NCBI GenBank assembly: GCA_024401915.1
Contig: JAKSKA010000048.1
Span: forward strand, 1 to 8,653
Direction: 5' to 3'
DNA length: 8,653 bases
DNA from: Bacteroidales bacterium
Lineage (GTDB): Bacteria; Bacteroidota; Bacteroidia; Bacteroidales; UBA932
Shown here: in pieces, positions 6,175-8,653 of the stretch
Layout: every line of letters starts with the position of its first letter
How positions within the stretch are numbered: the first letter of the stretch is position 1
Program-made: the position numbers and the translations under genes
The notes under the pieces: model-generated
What the model was told of the DNA's origin: nothing
The model's database searches: none
What the model saw: only the letters and a program-made list of their open reading frames with translations

Positions 6175-8653
6175 ATGAAAACAAAAAAGTCAATTCCGGC
6201 CTTGATGGCCCTAATTCTCCCGTTGCAGGTTTTTGCAGTCGATTTTTCGGTCGTGACCATCCCGTCGGACGATGGGCTGAAGACGGAGGTTGAGGCCGGA
6301 CGGATCAGTGTGGACAAGGTCCCGCAGACGGCGGTATGGAAGGTGGAGGCGAGCGCCAGGAATACAGGCGACAGGCCCGTTTCATTCAAACTTGTATTGA
6401 AGGCGGAGCCGCGTTTCAGGGCAAGCCGGTATCTTATCCCCGGAGTCCTCTACAACGGCAACGAATTCGTGGGGCGCAATATCCTCAGCGACGGGCGCGC
6501 GTTTTCTCTTGAAATGCCCGGCGGGTGGGAGAAGGACGGCCAGCCGTGGATCTTTGCCGGAGACCGCAGTTCGATACCGGCCTGCACAATCTCCGAAAAC
6601 AGGAGCAAGGTGTTTTCTCTGTTTGCCTCCGATGCGGATATGAACTCCATCACCGGGTCGAGTTCGATGGAAAAGCTCGAAGACGGGTCTTTCCGCCACC
6701 TTATATACTGGCCCGCCACTGAGGCGCCGTATTCCTATACCGACAAAAGGAAACTTACCCCGCGTTACGACGAGTACATCACCCTGAATCCCGGGGAGTC
6801 TGTCCGTGTCACGGCTTATGCCTGCGAAGGCAGGCCGCTGTGGGAGAATTATGGTTTCGCCACCGTCTTTCCCGTGGCCTGGAAGGTCCTGGACCACTAT
6901 ACCCCGGCCCAGAGGACCATCGAGGAGACTGTCGGGCTGGACCTTGATTATATGAAATGGACCCGCCGCCGCAACAAGTACGGCTCCTGGTTCGGCGGAG
7001 GCCAGAACGATATGGTGTTCTCCCTCGGCTATATGAACACCGGGAAGTCGAAGGACGGTTACAGCATCGAGGACTATGAACGCGATTTCACGCTGGACCG
7101 CTGGGTGAATGATGATGTGGAGAAATCCAAGTCCCTCGCGGAAGGCCAGTATCTCGTAGGTGGTGGCGCGTCCGATATCGGATTTGCGTCCCAGACATTC
7201 CAGCGCGCCCGCCTGACCATCGAATACGGACTGAAGAACGGCAATGCCGAAGACGTCAAATTCGGTATCGATGTGCTTGACAGCTGGATAAAGCACCGTC
7301 AGCAGCCCTGCGGACTCATACGCCGTGGCAGGAAACCCAAGCCCGGCAAGACCTTCACCGATGCATCCGAAGTCGGGTGGTCGATAAGCGAGCTGGTGCG
7401 CACTTCCGTTTTCCTGAAAGAGAACGAGGAAGCGCTTGCGAAGATAGGCGTCAGTGATGCCGGGGCTGCCGCCGTGAGGCTTATGGAGTCTGCGCGCAGG
7501 GTCAAGGATGCCGTGCTTGCCGCCCTGCCGGGGAACGGCGCCCTGGGCTCGCAGTGGGATTATTCCAACGGGAAATGCGTGTCCTGGTCGGGAGACTGCG
7601 GCGGCTATGTGCTGATGGGCCTTGTGCGGTATTGGACCGCAACCCGCGACAAGGAGGTGAAAAAGGTCATCGACAAGGCATTCGACTACTATTTCAGCCG
7701 CGATATCGACAGGTTCGAGTGCAACGGGGGAGCAATGGACTGCTCCAGCGTTGACCGTGAGGGCGTGCAGCCGTTCCTCAGTGCCGCCGTGGAGATGTGG
7801 AAGGCCACGTCGGGACGGCAATACCTCCTCCGTGCCCGCAAGGCCGGCTGGTATATGCTCTCCTGGGTGTACCTGCAGAACCCGGTATACCCGGTGGACA
7901 GGGACCTCTATGTCTATAACTGGCGTCCTGCCGGCGCCACCATCGTCGGCTCCGAGCACGCCGGTCTGGACGATTACGGCAATCTCGTGATCCCCGAGCT
8001 TATGGCGCTCGCCCGCGCCGACAAGGACGATATGTGGAGGGAAGTGGCGGCGCTGCTGTGGCGCAACGGCACACAGGGCTTCGCTGACGAGGACCGCCGG
8101 ATATGGCACTCGATGGAGCGCCCCCGCGGGTCCAAGAACGAGGCGTGGTTCCCCACCCGGTGGAGCAAATACCGCACCGGCGAGAACAAGCGCGGCTCGC
8201 TTAATGACCACCTGATGTCCTGGGGTGGCACCTACCGCCTCGCGTCCCTGCTGGAACTGTCCGGAAGCGATATCGGCTACCTTCGCGAAAACTGCCCTTC
8301 CGATGCAGGGATAGTGCTTGAGAACAGCCACGGCCGTGCCGTTATCGACCGCCTGGGCGCCTGCCTCCGCGTTTGGCGCAATGAGGGCAATCCGGTCAGG
8401 ATAATCGGAACCGGCGGCGTGTCGGCCTGCTGGCCGCTCGAAAACTGCGTCACGCCGTATTGCTATTGGTCTGTCGTGTCCGCGGGTGATTCGAAAGCCG
8501 TGCTTAGTCTCAGCGACAATGAAAGCACCCGCCGCACCTGGCCGTACTGCTTCCGTGCGGAAATGGAGTACCGTCTCGGGGAAAACCGGTTGACGGCGGA
8601 ATTCCGCGTGACCAACACCGACAGCGGGAGTTTCGAATGCTCTGACCTTCTGA
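6175..8653 (+). CDS. Large secreted alpha/alpha-toroid-like protein with C-terminal mutarotase-like domain (3' end outside window)
   Basis: The frame is open from ATG 6175 to the last base with no stop: 826 codons and still running. ATG 6169 is an alternative two codons upstream; 6175 is preferred because it starts MKTKKSIPAL and has GAAG six bases upstream. Residues 1-21 are a signal peptide with cleavage after VFA21. Residues about 22-235 look beta-rich (N-terminal sandwich). Residues about 240-700 look like a helical alpha/alpha toroid as in six-hairpin glycosidases and some lyases, with conserved-looking polar/aromatic clusters: FGGGQNDM (273-280), DASEVGW (396-402), QWDYSNGK and WSGDCGGY (460-478), GSEHAGLDDYG (592-602, with Glu594 and His595) and RGSLNDHLMSWGGTYRL (673-689). 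I do not recognise a numbered family. From residue 712 a galactose-mutarotase-like domain begins (separate entry). It is transcribed divergently from the GH92-regulator operon and shares its control region, so a role in breakdown of the same glycan is plausible but inferred. Leu and Ser codons TTA, CTA and TCA are nearly absent. Confidence 0.85.
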   Translation, partial: MKTKKSIPALMALILPLQVFAVDFSVVTIPSDDGLKTEVEAGRISVDKVPQTAVWKVEASARNTGDRPVSFKLVLKAEPRFRASRYLIPGVLYNGNEFVGRNILSDGRAFSLEMPGGWEKDGQPWIFAGDRSSIPACTISENRSKVFSLFASDADMNSITGSSSMEKLEDGSFRHLIYWPATEAPYSYTDKRKLTPRYDEYITLNPGESVRVTAYACEGRPLWENYGFATVFPVAWKVLDHYTPAQRTIEETVGLDLDYMKWTRRRNKYGSWFGGGQNDMVFSLGYMNTGKSKDGYSIEDYERDFTLDRWVNDDVEKSKSLAEGQYLVGGGASDIGFASQTFQRARLTIEYGLKNGNAEDVKFGIDVLDSWIKHRQQPCGLIRRGRKPKPGKTFTDASEVGWSISELVRTSVFLKENEEALAKIGVSDAGAAAVRLMESARRVKDAVLAALPGNGALGSQWDYSNGKCVSWSGDCGGYVLMGLVRYWTATRDKEVKKVIDKAFDYYFSRDIDRFECNGGAMDCSSVDREGVQPFLSAAVEMWKATSGRQYLLRARKAGWYMLSWVYLQNPVYPVDRDLYVYNWRPAGATIVGSEHAGLDDYGNLVIPELMALARADKDDMWREVAALLWRNGTQGFADEDRRIWHSMERPRGSKNEAWFPTRWSKYRTGENKRGSLNDHLMSWGGTYRLASLLELSGSDIGYLRENCPSDAGIVLENSHGRAVIDRLGACLRVWRNEGNPVRIIGTGGVSACWPLENCVTPYCYWSVVSAGDSKAVLSLSDNESTRRTWPYCFRAEMEYRLGENRLTAEFRVTNTDSGSFECSDLL
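8308..8653 (+). other. Start of a YeaD/aldose-epimerase-like (galactose mutarotase) domain inside the preceding CDS, truncated by the window edge
   Basis: Residues 712-826 of the long rightward protein follow the order of motifs seen at the N terminus of D-hexose-6-phosphate mutarotases (YeaD/ApeA type): a NSHGRAVIDRLGACLRVW strand pair (717-734; compare the H..A...L.GA.L..W pattern), GGVSACWPL (747-755; compare RGGIPVCWPWFG), and TWPYCFRAEMEY (788-799) then LTAEFRVTNTDSGSFECSDL. The Arg that precedes the Gly-Gly in the sugar-phosphate enzymes is a Thr here, and WFG is replaced. The catalytic His and Glu lie past the window edge, so activity cannot be judged. It may be a non-catalytic sandwich of the same fold. 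Confidence 0.45.

Noticed and set aside
6382..8331. A 649-codon open frame on the - strand, opposite the large rightward gene
   Set aside because: It is exactly in codon register with the sense gene, so it stays open simply because the sense frame avoids TTA, CTA and TCA codons; its left limit is a sense TCA at 6382. The sense frame has a signal peptide and recognisable motifs; the antisense product has neither.
1..8653. CRISPR arrays, tRNA or rRNA genes, insertion sequences or attachment sites
   Set aside because: No spaced short repeats, no RNA gene sequence, no transposase or integrase motifs and no terminal repeats were seen; coding genes fill nearly the whole window.

Overview
The window looks like a carbohydrate-active stretch of a Bacteroidales genome (phylum Bacteroidota), probably a gut or rumen type. 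The reasons are a periplasm-spanning regulator of the DUF6377 type with a C-terminal helix-turn-helix, a GH92 lipoprotein, a secreted parallel beta-helix protein with GLUG-like coils, a short ORF of the 'MKK...P.V.V..L' type often seen in this order, a perfect TAnnTTTG -7 promoter element, and starts without strong Shine-Dalgarno sites. Genus cannot be set from the sequence; the moderately high GC fits groups such as Alistipes or uncultured Bacteroidales better than low-GC Bacteroides.

Layout. Bases 1-2498 (+ strand) hold a compact cluster: the C-terminal 330 residues of a repeat-rich surface protein, a 43-residue small peptide 19 bases later, and a secreted GH28-like pectin-type hydrolase whose start overlaps the peptide gene. 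Bases 2501-6093 (- strand) hold a two-gene operon: a GH92 alpha-mannosidase-like lipoprotein followed, through a 4-base ATGA overlap, by the membrane-spanning DUF6377 regulator. The regulator converges on the GH28 gene with only 2 bases between stop codons. Bases 6094-6174 are a short AT-rich divergent promoter region. From 6175 to the window end (+ strand) one long open frame, cut by the edge, encodes a secreted protein with an alpha/alpha-toroid-like body and the beginning of a galactose-mutarotase-like (YeaD-type) domain.

How they may work together. The GH92 enzyme and the regulator are almost certainly made from one transcript, so an oligosaccharide-sensing regulator would be produced with the enzyme it may control. 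The divergent toroid/mutarotase protein shares the same 81-base control region and may belong to the same regulon. The GH28 cluster points to a different substrate (pectin-like rather than mannoside). No SusC/SusD pair is visible, so this is either the edge of a polysaccharide utilisation locus or a dispersed enzyme island. The most notable points are the toroid plus mutarotase fusion, a GH92 that stops short exactly where the regulator gene starts, and the small peptide wedged between the surface protein and the hydrolase.
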